Position numbers and translations under genes: made by a program
Assembly: GCF_000090795.2 (NCBI RefSeq)
Contig: NW_003546597.1
Location: 10,557 to 74,556, forward strand
Length of the DNA: 64,000 nt
Origin: Amphimedon queenslandica
Lineage: Eukaryota > Porifera > Demospongiae > Haplosclerida > Niphatidae
Reading direction: 5' to 3'
Shown: piece after piece, positions 28,834 through 44,900 of the stretch
Layout: each line of letters opens with the position of its first letter
Position numbering within the stretch: position 1 is the stretch's first letter
The notes under the pieces: generated by a model
Told to the model about the DNA's origin: nothing
The model's database searches: none
Seen by the model: the letters and a program-made list of their open reading frames with translations, nothing else

Positions 28834-30900
28834 GGGAGAGACAGAGAGAGAGAGAGAGAGGAAGAGACAGACAGAGAGACAGACAGAGAGAGGGATTGTT
28901 ATGATGTATGTTGTAATGGTATCGTTGCAATAATTGTTTACTATGCAAATTCTAAACATTACCATATTTGGGATGTTTAGTGTTTTAAATGCTTGGATAT
29001 GCACTGCTGACATAACTTGGTTGCAACACTACATTGTAGATGTACATATACTATCGTTTAGTCCTTGGACATACATGTATATTTGTACTGCATGTATATT
29101 TGTACTACATGTACATGTACATGTACATTGTACATGTACATATACATGTAACAGTATACTACATGACTGAATGTATATGTTCTGTATAATGTATATTTAA
29201 CTGTCAATTTTTCACTCAGATATATACTGTATGATGTATTATTATCAATACATTTGTAACACATGAAAATATGCATGTGACATGTACATATATGGATGTA
29301 CATGTACATACTTTTCAATATAAAGATGCAATACATGTACAATGTACATACTTTAAAGTCACATGTTATTCGCATTTTCAGTGACTTTTTCTCATGCTTA
29401 CTCACTCTTTCCCTGCAATATCTTCATTTCCTGTGCAAGAGGTACACAGACTACAAAACAGGAAATACTATTAGATAACCTTTGGACAGTTATTAGTTTA
29501 AGCTGCTGATGGAATTGACCCATGAGGGGATTTCTTCTCCTTTTAAAGATCATAATTACATCTCCGCTCATCATCATTTATTAATTACTTGTTATGTCAA
29601 TAATGTGTTTTTTCCTTCCCAGGCTTTGTACCAATCCTTTAGCTAATTCCTCATGAATTAAACTCTCTGTACACGTAATAATTACATGTACATGTATGTA
29701 CAGCTATGCCTAATCTGTCTACAAGTGGCTGGCTATAAATGTATAATATTAAATAATAGCAAGATTACATAACATGTACATGTACTCTTGAAGATAGTGT
29801 AGGGGATTTATTCCTATCAAAGTGTATGGTTAATTTTTATGGTATAAATTTATTGTTCGTGACTTTAATTTACTCTCAGCTTTATTGCATGCATTTAACC
29901 CAAGAGAACCTCCCACTGTTTCATAAAATCACTATCTTGATTCTAATCACAAATTTTGGACTACTACCGAGTGATAGCAATTAACAATTCGATCACAATT
30001 GCCTCTATCAATGGACTACATGTAGCCTTTCAATTATGAGTAGTCCATTGTAATAGTGAATTAGTACATGTGTACATGTACATGCCAACTACATCTAGCC
30101 GTATTTGTGTTGCTATAACTTCATAATGCGAGCTTGTGCATTGCATGCTTTCCTCAATACAAATACTAACTTGACACTAATTGTAGTAATTGACCAAACC
30201 CATTGAGCACTTAGCACGCATTATGTCACAACACATACATATATGCATAGATTGCCTGCTTGTGTACATCCACACACTCACCAACAAATGCTGCACTGTA
30301 CAAGCAAACACATTCGCATTTATTCTATTATGACTCCAGTGGGCCTTCAATATTGTCACTGGCTGTCTATGTTTGGCAAGCTTTAGCTTGTTATTATGTT
30401 AATATTGCTATCCAGCATGTCTTTGTATGGTGTAGGGATACCTGCTTTGTGCGTGTGTGTATTGCTCTTGTAGACGTGTTGTAAACAGTTTTAGACAGTC
30501 CTTTTAAGGGTGGGAAGGTATTTTTTATTCGATTATGGCTAGATATTGCATTAGAGGGCGACAGTTTGTTGATATTAATGTATGTGCATGTGTACAGTAT
30601 GTGTAATAATACCTGGAATTGAAAGGTATGCTGGTCATAATAGTGATTCCTATAATTACATATACATGCAGCGAGCTTATAAAGTCTTCTCTCATGATCG
30701 TCTTTCTTTTTTTTTCTTTCCCTCCTTCTTCCTCCTTTCATTAGACATTTACTAAAGCCTCTCCGCTAAGAACCAAGGCCTCATCTCGGAAAACTCTCAC
30801 TCACCCTCTCCCCTCTTCCCGCTCCACTAAACTCACTTTACTAAAGCACACACCCACCCCTTCACTATCAACCACCAAGAGACACTTATCTTACAAATAA
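22658..30900 (+). CDS. AGBL5: Cytosolic carboxypeptidase-like 5 (tubulin deglutamylase)
   Basis: Eleven exons (22658-22754, 22916-23087, 23441-23558, 23898-24272, 24578-24960, 25385-25828, 26089-26227, 26936-27126, 27855-28036, 28194-28783, 30745-30900) join in frame to 948 residues. The N-terminal CCP domain ([32 protein letters not shown]) precedes an M14 metallopeptidase. Zinc ligands are His263 and Glu266 in RVHPGES and His449 in [16 protein letters not shown]. Substrate residues lie in NPDG and SRGVNLNR, and general-base Glu534 is in YTLECNYN. The long Ser/Pro/Arg-rich tail is like the family's. CCP5 removes branch-point glutamates from tubulin and acts on cilia and spindle microtubules. 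The first exon has no clear upstream partner: a possible alternative 5' exon (ATG at 22579, donor after 22593) does not join obviously. TMEM86-like ends 296 bp upstream. Confidence 0.94.
24360..24420. repeat. ACATGT hexamer array
   Basis: Nearly continuous TACATG/ACATGT units, themselves palindromic, lie in AGBL5 intron 4. Similar short arrays occur at 23815-23876, 24966-25190, 29100-29155, 39343-39368 and 58188-58217. Confidence 0.85.
26578..26906. mobile_element. Non-autonomous DNA transposon, CAGGGGC ends, 5-bp TSD
   Basis: The left end CAGGGGCCTAGGCAGG is matched by the inverted right end CCTGGCTACGCCCCTG. Inner G-rich and C-rich arms (GGGGGCAA / TTGCCCCCC) follow. CTTAT directly flanks both sides (26573-26577 and 26907-26911), a 5-bp target duplication. 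It is 329 bp, G+C-richer than its surroundings, non-coding, and inserted in AGBL5 intron 7. Confidence 0.85.
27289..27590. mobile_element. hAT-like element relative (CAGGG...CCCTA ends)
   Basis: It begins CAGGGCCCACAAATCATG and ends TATTATGGGAAACCCTA, resembling the ends of the 39273-39791 element. The interior TTTTGATCGGAATCAGCT and GCATGAGCACTATACCAAAA also match that element. It lies in AGBL5 intron 8. Copies of the same interior without ends lie at 23100-23345. Confidence 0.6.
28784..28900 (+). repeat. GA/CAGA microsatellite
   Basis: (GA)n, (CAGA)n and mixed GAGACAGA units begin right at the AGBL5 exon 10 donor site and extend into the 1.96-kb last intron. The rest of that intron holds ACATGT-rich DNA and no gene that I can see. 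Confidence 0.85.
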
Positions 30901-32780
30901 TAATAATTTATTAATGCATGGACAAGAAATTCTATATTTTATTTTAAAGGCACTTTTATCAACCATGAGCTATTAACTATGATAATTAGCAGTAGCTTAT
31001 TAATTCATTTTGAAAGTTGGCATACTCAATATGTACCAGTACAAAATGTACATGTACATTGCAGGGCATTGGTGGGGGGTTATAGTCATTCGTAGTACAA
31101 GGATATGTGTACATGTACAGTGCCTCTATTATTTGCATTACCATTCCTTTGTGTTGTTTCATTTTATGGTAGGACAAAGGTGATTTTTTACTTTGATGCA
31201 TCTACATGTGTACATGTATGGAACAAATTATTGATGATTATTTATGGTAAATATATGTACAGTATGTGATTTAAGATCCTTTTTACAGTGAGTGCCCCCT
31301 GCTATTTTTCTGTATCATCTAAGGATATATTGTCAGGCGAGCTTAGTAAGGTGTTGCAGTGACAGAATCCATAAACTGTTCGTGTAGTTGTAAAGCAAGT
31401 CAGCTATTGCTCATGTCATGCATATACTCGCTAGCTCTCCTTGCAGTGTTCTAGCTCCATTTAAGTACAATTATGATAGCTCTTTGCCTCTTCATAATTA
31501 TTGTCTATAACACTGCTTTTATACACAAACAACTTTGTTGCAAACAAATTTCTTTTGCTATTGTATAATCTTCTCTCCTGCCTCAAGCATATACCTGAGC
31601 CCGGCAGACACAAAGTATGAGCATGACTCCATTTCTGGAGTTGTTTGTCCTTCTAGTGATGCATTAGATGACCGATGAGATAGTTAAATAAGGGCCTAGC
31701 GTCTTGTAAAAACACACTGTTACCCTCCAAGTATGGAGCCTGTTAAATATCATGATAACATTGTTAGGTCATTAATGTTGATTTGTACTCCCTTACAAAG
31801 AGTATGGCACTAATTGTAACCAGGCAACTATTTTGTTAAGAAGACTAGTATATGAATTACAAGGCCATGTATATTGTATAGGTACTCTTGTATGCAGTGA
31901 GTCTGTACATACCTCAGTGTATCTACACTGTACAAGTAGCTTCACTGTACTACGCTGTGCTATTCTGTGTTGGTACCTTTTGCTTGCTGGTTCCCATGCA
32001 TCATATACTAGTATTATGAGAAGGAGCAGCCATTGAGAATGTCAGTGATAGTGCATTACTTAATTGCGTCCATTGCAATGCATTAGTAGCATCACATGAT
32101 ATTATAATCAAAGGAATGGTGTTTGTGTTTTGGAATGCATCCTAATCCATTTATCAGTCTTGCTATTAGCTATACTGCTACAGTAAGCAATTTCTTTCCT
32201 TATTTTCTTTATTTTTTTTTAACTAAAACCAAATTCTGTTTCTTTTTCTCTCTATTCTCTCTCTCTCTCTCTCATTATAATTTTAAATTAATGAAGCTGT
32301 TGTGTAAGAACAAATTTCTGTTGTGCAAACTGTGTGGGTGTGATGCCCTTATATGGTAAGTGACAGACTACCTTATAAGGAAACACACACTCCTTATTAA
32401 CAACAGAAGCAATCAAAAGAGTCACTCACTTCTCTCCGAACTTGCAGCGAGCAGAGCTACGGCCAGTAGTGACTGCCCGAGTGAACTCTCCACTCTCCTA
32501 AGCTTATATCCTGCAGAGACTTGCTGGGAAATATCTCTCTCTCCTTTAAAAAAGCAATCCTTGATCTTATCTCCATTCGTCCCCACGTTTCAATGAGTAG
32601 AAAAGTTTGAGGAGCATCACCTCCACTGAAGAGGTAAGAGAAGGAATAAGAGCATGAGAAGAAGCTTTAATTATGCTTACTTTTAGTAATGATTCTTGCG
32701 TATTATATTTTTTGTGCATAATTGATTCATAATATGCCAAAATATTAAAATAAATATCTCCTCCTTTCTCTCAGACTAAA
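30901..32780. other. AGBL5-NRF1 spacer with probable NRF1 5' UTR
   Basis: No protein-coding exon is recognised in these 1.9 kb. Good donor sites after 32355 (GTAAGT) and 32632 (GTAAGA), and the acceptor TTTCTCTCAG at 32765-32774 just before the NRF1-like start codon, suggest a spliced 5' untranslated exon. CT and TTTTT tracts lie around 32200-32275. Confidence 0.4.
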
Positions 32781-35336
32781 ATGACAACTGCAGTCACCCA
32801 CACTAGTGCTAATACCCATTCTGTCAGTACACCAACAACAAGACCCGCAGCAATGGCTGACTCTGGCCTCCTCCGAAGTCACGAGTGTCGTTCTCGTGAT
32901 ATCAAGCGTCGGATCGAAGTCATACAAAAGAAAATGGCTGACCTTGAGGAGCTCGGCGTCCCATGTGGGTTTTGCTATGCGTCCATTCGTAACAGTGGAA
33001 CCCTGTTCACTATGGGTCATCCCGCAATCACTCAACCTATAGAGAAATCACGTCACGTCATATTGAACCATTTATCAAACTGGTCAGAGAAAGGGGAGGA
33101 GGCTGGAACACTGAGCGAGAGGAGAAAGAAGGTCCACGTCTTGTTGCCGCCTCTCATGCGACCCCTCGGGGAGCTCTCAATATCTGAGCTAAGGGGTCTG
33201 ATAATTGGTATCGTCAAAGATCTGGGTCTGAAATGGAGCGATCCTAGACCCTCGTTTTGGCCCGAGGAAATCCCCTTTCAATATCCTAGGAGTACACCTG
33301 ATGGCTATCAAGGTAGGGAGTGGATGTTTATTTAATGCTTTGTACTTTGCTGAAGGGGGAATATGCATGTATATGTCATTCTGAAAGGACAATTGGGATT
33401 ATGCAACAGCCTGTAGTTGTAGATATTAGCATAGTAATGAAATACATGTACATACTTACTATTGCAGTGAGGATTCACTTTATGTTGATTCTGGGTTGCT
33501 TATTCATTGCCTGCCATGTAAACAATTAGTAGAGGTTGATGTCACACACAATTTCCTTATAAAGGGACTGTTAGCATAAGGGGCTGCCTTATACAGAACA
33601 TGATTTACCTTTAATGTCATCAGTCTTGTCAGCAAATTCCACAGCTTGCTTATAAGGCATTGACAATCTTATTCAGCTTTGTTAGCAGTTAATGGGGTGC
33701 CACTGCCCAGTGAGTGAATAAAATTGAATATTTGACCTTGGTACATGTACGTGGATACATCTAGTGCTAATAAAGTGGAATATGCATCATTCCGTCTCTT
33801 TTTATTTTTAAAAATTATATTAATGTTCGTAGTTCGTACATTTGCTGCTATTATAATACATGTACATGTACATATGCATGTTTCCTTGTCTTCCTTTTAT
33901 ATTAATGCTTTACTCCCTCTCTTTCCTCTTTTCCTTTATCCTCAGGTTGTTGGTCAGATGGTCTAAGACAAGTACTACAGTCCATATATTCTTATTTCAA
34001 CTACGACATAGCCTCTCAAGTCCCCAGCAGGACTCGCTCTACTGTCCTCTCCTCCTCTTCCTCCTCTCATTCCTCCATATCTTCACCGCTCTTGCCTCTT
34101 ACGACCTTCCCCGTGTTCAATGGGTTGCCAACAACCACTCTCACGCCTGTAGCACAGGACGACGACGAAGAGGAAGACGTTGACGTTGGTACTTTGGAGA
34201 ACGTTGGTCCACAAGCCAACACTCACTCGGTAGAACCCAAATACGAGGAAGAGCTAACGTCCGATCAAGATGAAGGGGAAGAGGAAGGGGTGGAGCTTGA
34301 ACGCCCACTCACTCACGCCGTCAGTTATTTTGGGTACGAGTTAGCACGGAGTGAGTCAAGCCACACTTCTTCTCCTCTGGCTAGTTCTACTCAAGACAGT
34401 GAAGAGGTCGGTAGGGAGACACCACTTCCACTGCTACCGATCACCACAGACACTAAAGGACTCTCATTGCTACAGCCACAGTTGCTGTACTGTGCTCCTG
34501 GTGGGATATATCCACAGCTTTATCCTGCTCTGCATTTATCCGGAACTACTCCTTTACTTCTACCACCAAGTTTGCTGATGAAGCAGCTTTACTCTACGCC
34601 CACTCAATTAACGAGTATTCAGTCCCCACCTGCTGATTCTAGCAGTTCTGAAGGTCATAGCGAGCATGTGTTCTCACAGATGCTGTCAAATGGTAGCTCA
34701 CTCTCACCCTCACAAGTCTCACCTTCTCAATTATCACCTTCACACCTTTCGCCAAGCAACAGGAAAATGGCTACGAGCGCTAGGAGAGATAATGAGCCAC
34801 ACCCTCTCCCAGCCCCTCCTCCCCCTCCTCCTCCTTCTGAGAGCAAGAACCGCAAGTCAAAGAACGGGATTTATATTTATACTAATCCAACGGCTCCGCT
34901 TCGATTCATGTCACTCAACAATCGAAAAAGATCTTCCTCAGGGAAAGTCCCTCGGACAACTACCCCCAACCGCGGACCGGCCACTCGCCCAATGACCACG
35001 CCTACGCACGTCTTGACCACCCCAACTCAAGAGATGACGGCTGGTAAGAAACTAATAGCAGGAGCCCCTGTCTCCCCTCATACAGGAGAGCCTGTTATTG
35101 TGAGGACTTTAGCTGGAGAGGGGAAAGGAGTAAGGACCCAACCTCCTTCGATACGCCAAGTTCCTTCTCCTAACGAAGCCGAGGGTGAACCTCCTTCATT
35201 TACTCCGCCCTCTTCTCGTAAATCCCACGGGACGTCGGGAAGGAAGAAAAGAGAGTTGGTTTTTCACTGGTACAAGTCGCCAGAGGCCGCTCTGCCATTG
35301 CCTAAAGTACCCAAGTTATTGGACAGTGCAGTATAA
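32781..35336 (+). CDS. NRF1/P3A2/erect-wing-like transcription factor
   Basis: Two coding exons (32781-33312, 33946-35336) join in frame to 640 residues. Residues ~30-200 align with the conserved DNA-binding/dimerisation block of nuclear respiratory factor 1. The matching segments are a basic helix (SRDIKRRIEVIQKKMADLEE), IEKSRHVILNHL (compare the VRKYKSMILEDL region), LPPLMRPLGELSISELRGLI, WSDPRPSFWPEEIPFQYPRS, and CWSDGLRQVLQSIYSYF. The tail is acidic, then Ser/Pro-rich, with a poly-Pro run (PAPPPPPPPPS) and basic patches. NRF1 binds GCGCatGCGC palindromes and drives mitochondrial and growth genes. Here the basic stretch before the domain is shorter and less charged than in vertebrate NRF1, so DNA specificity may differ. 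The ATG at 32781 follows an acceptor site directly. Family call good; orthology not proven. Confidence 0.8.
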
Positions 35337-35863
35337 AATGAAAAGGGATTGTTTTCTGTTTGAATTGTGCAAACAAATAATCTCCAAATAGTTTCCTTGT
35401 TTATTCCTTTCCTTCCAACAATGCAATCAACACACACACACACACACACACAGTCACGCACACACATGAACTTTCACTCTCCACACAATCAACTCTACAT
35501 CTGTCCTTTCTATATTGGACCACCAGTTACTATATACACATATGTACGTACACACGTACTGTCACTAATTTTTCTCCTTTTGTATGAATAATGACATATT
35601 TCTCTATTTTGTATAAAATAATGAAATTATAAATTGTCATCATTTCTGAATTACGTGTACACAGCATAACTAATCATTACTAAAATGTCACGTTACATCA
35701 TTGGTTTACTACATCATGAAATACACACTAGTCAGTCTGACTGATAAGCAATGATGCAATGATTAGTACAGGTCATAAGATACAATCATTACAGAACAGA
35801 TTGCTGATAACATGAAATGGTTTCATCAATGATTACATCATAAATTAATTATTGTTTTCATTA

Positions 35864-36879
35864 TTAGTCTGTAGTGCTGAATTCTGAGTAAGAGTTTCTA
35901 AGCATCAAATCATCTAACTGTCCCTATTGTCATTATAAAAAAAATAAAACATTATCATTACTATTACCACAACTTATGTGTAGCCTAGCTTAACTGTTAC
36001 CACAAATGCATTACCGTACAAGATGATTTATTGGCAGAAGTAATATTTGGCAAATTTGCCCATGTAAAGAAATTGACGAATTTTATATTGGCAATTTTGT
36101 GTCACGTGTGCCATTGAGCATGCTCAGATTGAAACATAATGGCAGATTTTATATTGGCGATTTCTTCATAGAACTGCCAATCGCCAACATTAATTCCTCA
36201 CCAATAAATCATCTTGTACGGTATTAATCGATACATTATTTTCTTCTATACATAGTCATTCTCATTCTTTCATACATTTCTACACATTGATTATCTCAAC
36301 TGAAAACTCCATCAATCACGATGCAAGCCAAATGTGAAACTCGTATAAGAGGAGTGTTATTGGAAGTGCTATTTACATAAGCTAGACAAGCAGGTATACA
36401 TAGGAAATTGGGAAACTACCCAACACCATATTGGTCTTCATATCACAATTCATGTAATGTTAGGAATCCAAGAGGAAATTCTTCCTGTTTGCATTAAATT
36501 AAAGAAAGAGACAAAACTGTTGACACATCATATGCACTATAGTCTACAGAGAGACCCAACCCAAATATAATAACTTATATCAGGGCGATGGCATTTTTCA
36601 TGTATATATGCATGTACAATGATGTATGTGTACAAATAAACATTGGCAGTCTATATCGTACCTGGAGATGGTTAGCCACACCTTCTGATATGAATAGATG
36701 ATGATCGTCAAGGTCTTTGATTATGAACCGTTTCCCAAGTAGCTGCTTCTCGTCGAGATATCTGATGAATTCTTTAATTGCAGTGTCACTGCTAATAATA
36801 AATATAAAATAATAAATAGAATCTTTGAACATAGCATTACATACCATTTAAGCAAAACTCCTTTAGTTACTTGAACCAT
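35864..36879 (-). CDS. GTF2H5: TFIIH subunit 5 (TTDA/Tfb5, p8)
   Basis: Three minus-strand exons (36879-36845, 36788-36662, 35923-35864) join in frame to 73 residues; human p8 has 71. The sequence reads MVQVTKGVLLKCDTAIKEF, then IRYLDEKQLLGKRFIIKDLD, DHHLFISEGVANHLQ, and a C-terminal helix GQLDDLMLRNSYSEFSTTD. This matches GTF2H5 along its whole length, including the GVLxxCDxAxKxFxxYLDE and LGKxFIIxDxDDxHxF signatures. The protein stabilises the TFIIH core by binding p52 and is needed for nucleotide excision repair and transcription initiation. The first exon is only 35 bp and the last only 60 bp, so gene finders could easily miss them. The last intron carries a MITE. It is head-to-head with SRC-B. 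Confidence 0.93.
36012..36223. mobile_element. MITE, TACCGTA family (copy 5, near-perfect ends)
   Basis: The ends TACCGTACAAGATGATTTAT and ATAAATCATCTTGTACGGTA are exact inverted repeats, extending to about 23 bp. Inner arms (TTGGCAATTTT, GGCGATTTCT, AACTGCCAATCGCCAA) complete a fold-back. It is about 212 bp in the GTF2H5 second intron and looks like the youngest copy in the window. Confidence 0.85.
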
Positions 36880-37302
36880 TTTAACTCATACCTAATTATC
36901 ATTCATTTTTAATTAACATGGGCGTGGCCCGATCACATGAGTATCCGGAGGAGAACGGACCCACCCGACCCTAACGAAGGAACAGAGAGAAGAGTTGAGT
37001 AAAAGAAGAGGTACATAGAAACGGTTTTATTTCATTATAATGTACAATCCTTTCCTTTTCTGATAGTAATAAAGCTAAGGAGAGGCAGGAGGTGCAATCG
37101 AGCGAAGGAAAAGGAGCGCATTTTAGCACTACACAATCTGTACAGCCCGTGAAGCGAGAATAAAAGGATACATCATTTCCTCTTTGTTGTATTTATTGAC
37201 TAGCCACAAGAGCCTCGCCATCTTATTCAACTCTCCCTGTTTCCTCTAGTTGGAGGTCTAGCCTTTATATATTGATATCTCTTAAACCAAACACAGTTCA
37301 AG
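36880..37302. promoter_or_regulatory. Bidirectional promoter of GTF2H5 and SRC-B
   Basis: The start codons of two divergent genes are 423 bp apart. GGGCGTGGCC at 36921-36930 is a GC/KLF-type box, and GGGTCGGGTGGGTCC (minus strand) lies near 36959-36973. No TATA box is obvious on either side. Regulation is inferred from layout. Confidence 0.45.
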
Positions 37303-41273
<3,971 letters not shown>

Positions 41274-41944
41274 GAAAGGAGCATGGCTGCTTAGCCTCTA
41301 CTATGGTGACTGTTACTATTATTATTATTATTATTATTGTTATTGTTGTTATCCTGACTATCTGTCATTATTGTGTTTCATGAGGGATTTATTTTTATTT
41401 TCGTTTTCTTTCTTCGTAACGTTTTGTATACGTACATGTACTTGTTTTTAGTTTCCTGCTGCTCCACTCTCCTTCCTGCCTTACTCTCTCTCCCTTCCTT
41501 TCTCTCTTCCTCTACTCTTGTGTGACCATGTGGTGTGGGTAAGCTTAGGGGTGTGGTTTTTAAACTGTCACAAGCAACCATACATACTTGCAGCTGATTA
41601 TTATTATTATTATTTTGACGTGACGTACATTATTAATAATAGCCTTATCTTATTGTATTATTGATTATTATTATTATTATTATAGATTTTTGTTTTTATG
41701 TGTATTTTTGAACGATTCTCTTTTTCATAATTTTAAGTTAATGCTATAGCCTGCACCATTTTATGGCCGTATATCTTAAAATGCGATGCATCTCAAAAAA
41801 AATTTACAAAATCATCGCACCATTATTATAAATAAAAAAAATAAAAAACTCACAGCAGATGTGTATGTAACATGCTAAATGTATGAAGTGTGATAAAGCA
41901 CTAAACAATTATTATTATTATAAATACAATAATTATAAATTATT

Positions 41945-44900
41945 TTATTTGTTGAGATTGAGGCCGCGTGATACCTCAGCAAGATGGCGAAAGTGTCTCA
42001 CTAAACTATCAAGATTTCTCTTGCAGTCTTGGGTATTCAAGTATGTTTTAGTTTGAATTATCATGTCTATTAGAACCTATAAATTGATGGTAAATAATAG
42101 TTATAAAAATCTGCACATTTTAATGTAGTAATTAATAGTTTTTAATAATAGTAATTTGCATTGCTACACATTTCAATGATAATATTTTTTTACTTTTGAG
42201 TCCCTTTCATCAGGGTTTATTGTGATTGGCATCGAAGGGGAAAAGCGTAGGAACTTTATGTCCAGTGCTTCACAAGTCTTACCAAATATCTGAGCGACAT
42301 TCTCTGACTCTACAAGCTAGAGGAGAAAGCAGACAAATGAAGTACAAAGTCTTATAACATAACAATTAAGCCAGGCATACACTAGGCAACATGTTGCTTA
42401 CAAGATCAAAGTAACCACTAATGTTGCCAGCAACATGTTGCCTAGTGTATGCTTGGCTTTAGTTCCATTGTCACGAAATCTGTGACAGTCCATTAGTTCC
42501 AGAGGAGGTACATTATGTAGGACACGGTTGAACTTTGAGTAATAATTGCAAAGTTCAATTGCATTCCGTTGGTATCACTTGATGAAAAATGGCCAAGAAT
42601 TTTTTATTAGTACCACTTCTAGCAAAAAAACTAGAGCATCAAAATAGAGCCAGTGGGAATTTTGTTGCTTTACTAGAAACTATGATAGTTGCAGTTATTT
42701 TAACATCTTAAACTAGCAAAGATTGATTTATTTGATGAGGATCAAAGTTAAGATGCACTGTCTCTTTCTCCTAAATATTCTCCACACACTGGTGATTTTA
42801 ACAACCATCAAGGGTCGTCATAGATCTCTCTAGTTTCTGCAGTAGTAGCTAGTTTTGTGATACAATCATCAGAAAGCTGTCATTTTGCATCACGTGATAC
42901 CAATGGAATGCAACTGAACTTTGCAATTATTGCTTAAAGTTCAACCATGTCCTACCTCCTCTGCATTAATTCTATTGTTACAAAATCCGTGACAAGCAAA
43001 ATACATGTAGACCCACTCTGCTTTTCTTTTATCATCATACATCATACATGTACATGTACATGTACAATGTATATATACAGTCTGTACTTACGGCAGTTGA
43101 CAGCATCTTTATAAAACGATGTGCTCTTCTGAAGGTTCCCCTCAAGTCAAGCCATCCCTTACCAAACAGATCAGTCTCTCCCAGTATCTCTGGAGGGTAG
43201 TTACCAGTTCCCACTGATATCGCCATTGCAACCTTTGGCTTTGGAAGCCCCTATATACAATTCAAGGCATATTAGAATAAAGTCATAGAATAAGGTCATA
43301 GAATAGTAAGAATACATGTATAAAGAATGAAGCTAGCGTACTATAGTAGAGGCCCGGTCCAAAATTTAACAAAACACCATGTTTTCAAAAATTGGCTTGT
43401 TTTTACATGTAAGTGCTCACGACTCAAAAATTATTTGTCAGAAACAGCTCAAAATTTCTACATAGCATAAGGACATCAATATGTATAAGAAAATGTAATA
43501 AAAATTTGGGGGGACTTTGGAGTCATTTTTTGAACAAAACCATGGGCCTTGGGTACTTTTCAAAAATTGGCCATAATTTTTTTTAAATGCTCATTACTTA
43601 AAAATTTTTTGTCAAAATCAACTCAAACTTTTTACATAGCATAAGGACATCAATATGTATCAGAAAATGTAGTAAAAATTTGGGGTGATTTCGGAGCCAT
43701 TTTTAAAAAAAACCATGGGCTATAGCCTTGGGTATTTTTCGAAAATCAGCCATTTTTTAAAACGGCCGTAACTTGAAAAATTGAAGTCGGAATCACCTCA
43801 AACTTTATACACAGCATAAGGACATCAATTTGTATCAGAAAATGAAATAAAAATTTGATGTGATTTCGGAGCCATTTTTCCAAAAAAACCATGGGCTATA
43901 GCCTTGGGTATTTTTCGAAAATCAGCCATTTTTTAAAACGGCCGTAACTTGAAAAATTGAAGTCGGAATCACCTCAAACTTTATACACAGCATAAGGACA
44001 TCAATTTGTATCAGAAAATGAAATAAAAATTTGATGTGATTTCGGAGCCATTTTTCCAAAAAAACCATGGGCTATAGCCTTGGGTATTTTTCGAAAATCA
44101 GCCATTTTTTAAAACAGCCGTAACTTGAAAAATTGAAGTCGGAATCACCTCAAACTTTCTACACCGCATAAGGACATCAATATGTATCAGAAAATGTAAT
44201 AAAAATTTGGGGTGATTTCGGAGCCATTTTTCCAAAAAACCATGGGCTATAGCCTTGGGTATTTTTCGAAAATCAGCCATTTTTTAAAACGGCCGTAACT
44301 TGAAAAATTGAAGTCGGAATCACCTCAAACTTTATACACCGCATAAGGACATCAATATGTATCAGAAAATGTAATAAAAATTTGGGGTGATTTCGGAGCC
44401 ATTTTTCCAAAAAACCATGTCCTTAACCTACATGTATATTTCTACCCTTTTTATAATAAATTTTTTGAGGGCTCTGTTCCCTTTTCAACTGGGCTATATA
44501 GCCTTGGGTATTTTTCAAAAATCAGCCATTTTTTAAAACGGCCGTAACTTTAAAAATTGAAGTCAGAATTGCCTCAAACTTTCTACACAGCATAAGGACA
44601 TCAATATGTATCTAAAAATTTGGGGTGACTTTGGAGTCATTTTTTGAAAAAATTGGTTCTTTTTTCAAAATGCTTATAACTAGAAAATTACTTATCGGAA
44701 ACAGCTCAAAGTACATGTACTGTACAGTACATACATACTGTATGTACTGTACAGTACATACAGTATGCAAATGCACAATCACTCACCATTTTATCATAAT
44801 AGTCGCATATTTCAACCCAAGAAGTGGTACATGGGTTATTGGCTAAGACGCCTCCATCAACAAAATCATCACACTCAGAGAAATAAGTTGGACCGGCTGA

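Noticed and set aside
28630-29013. Minus-strand ORFs rich in Leu/Ser/Cys repeats
   Set aside because: They are translations of the GA/CAGA microsatellite next to AGBL5 exon 10.
43350-44665. CRISPR-like regular repeats
   Set aside because: Units of ~175 bp are contiguous without unique spacers, in a eukaryotic intron. This is a tandem satellite, not a CRISPR array.
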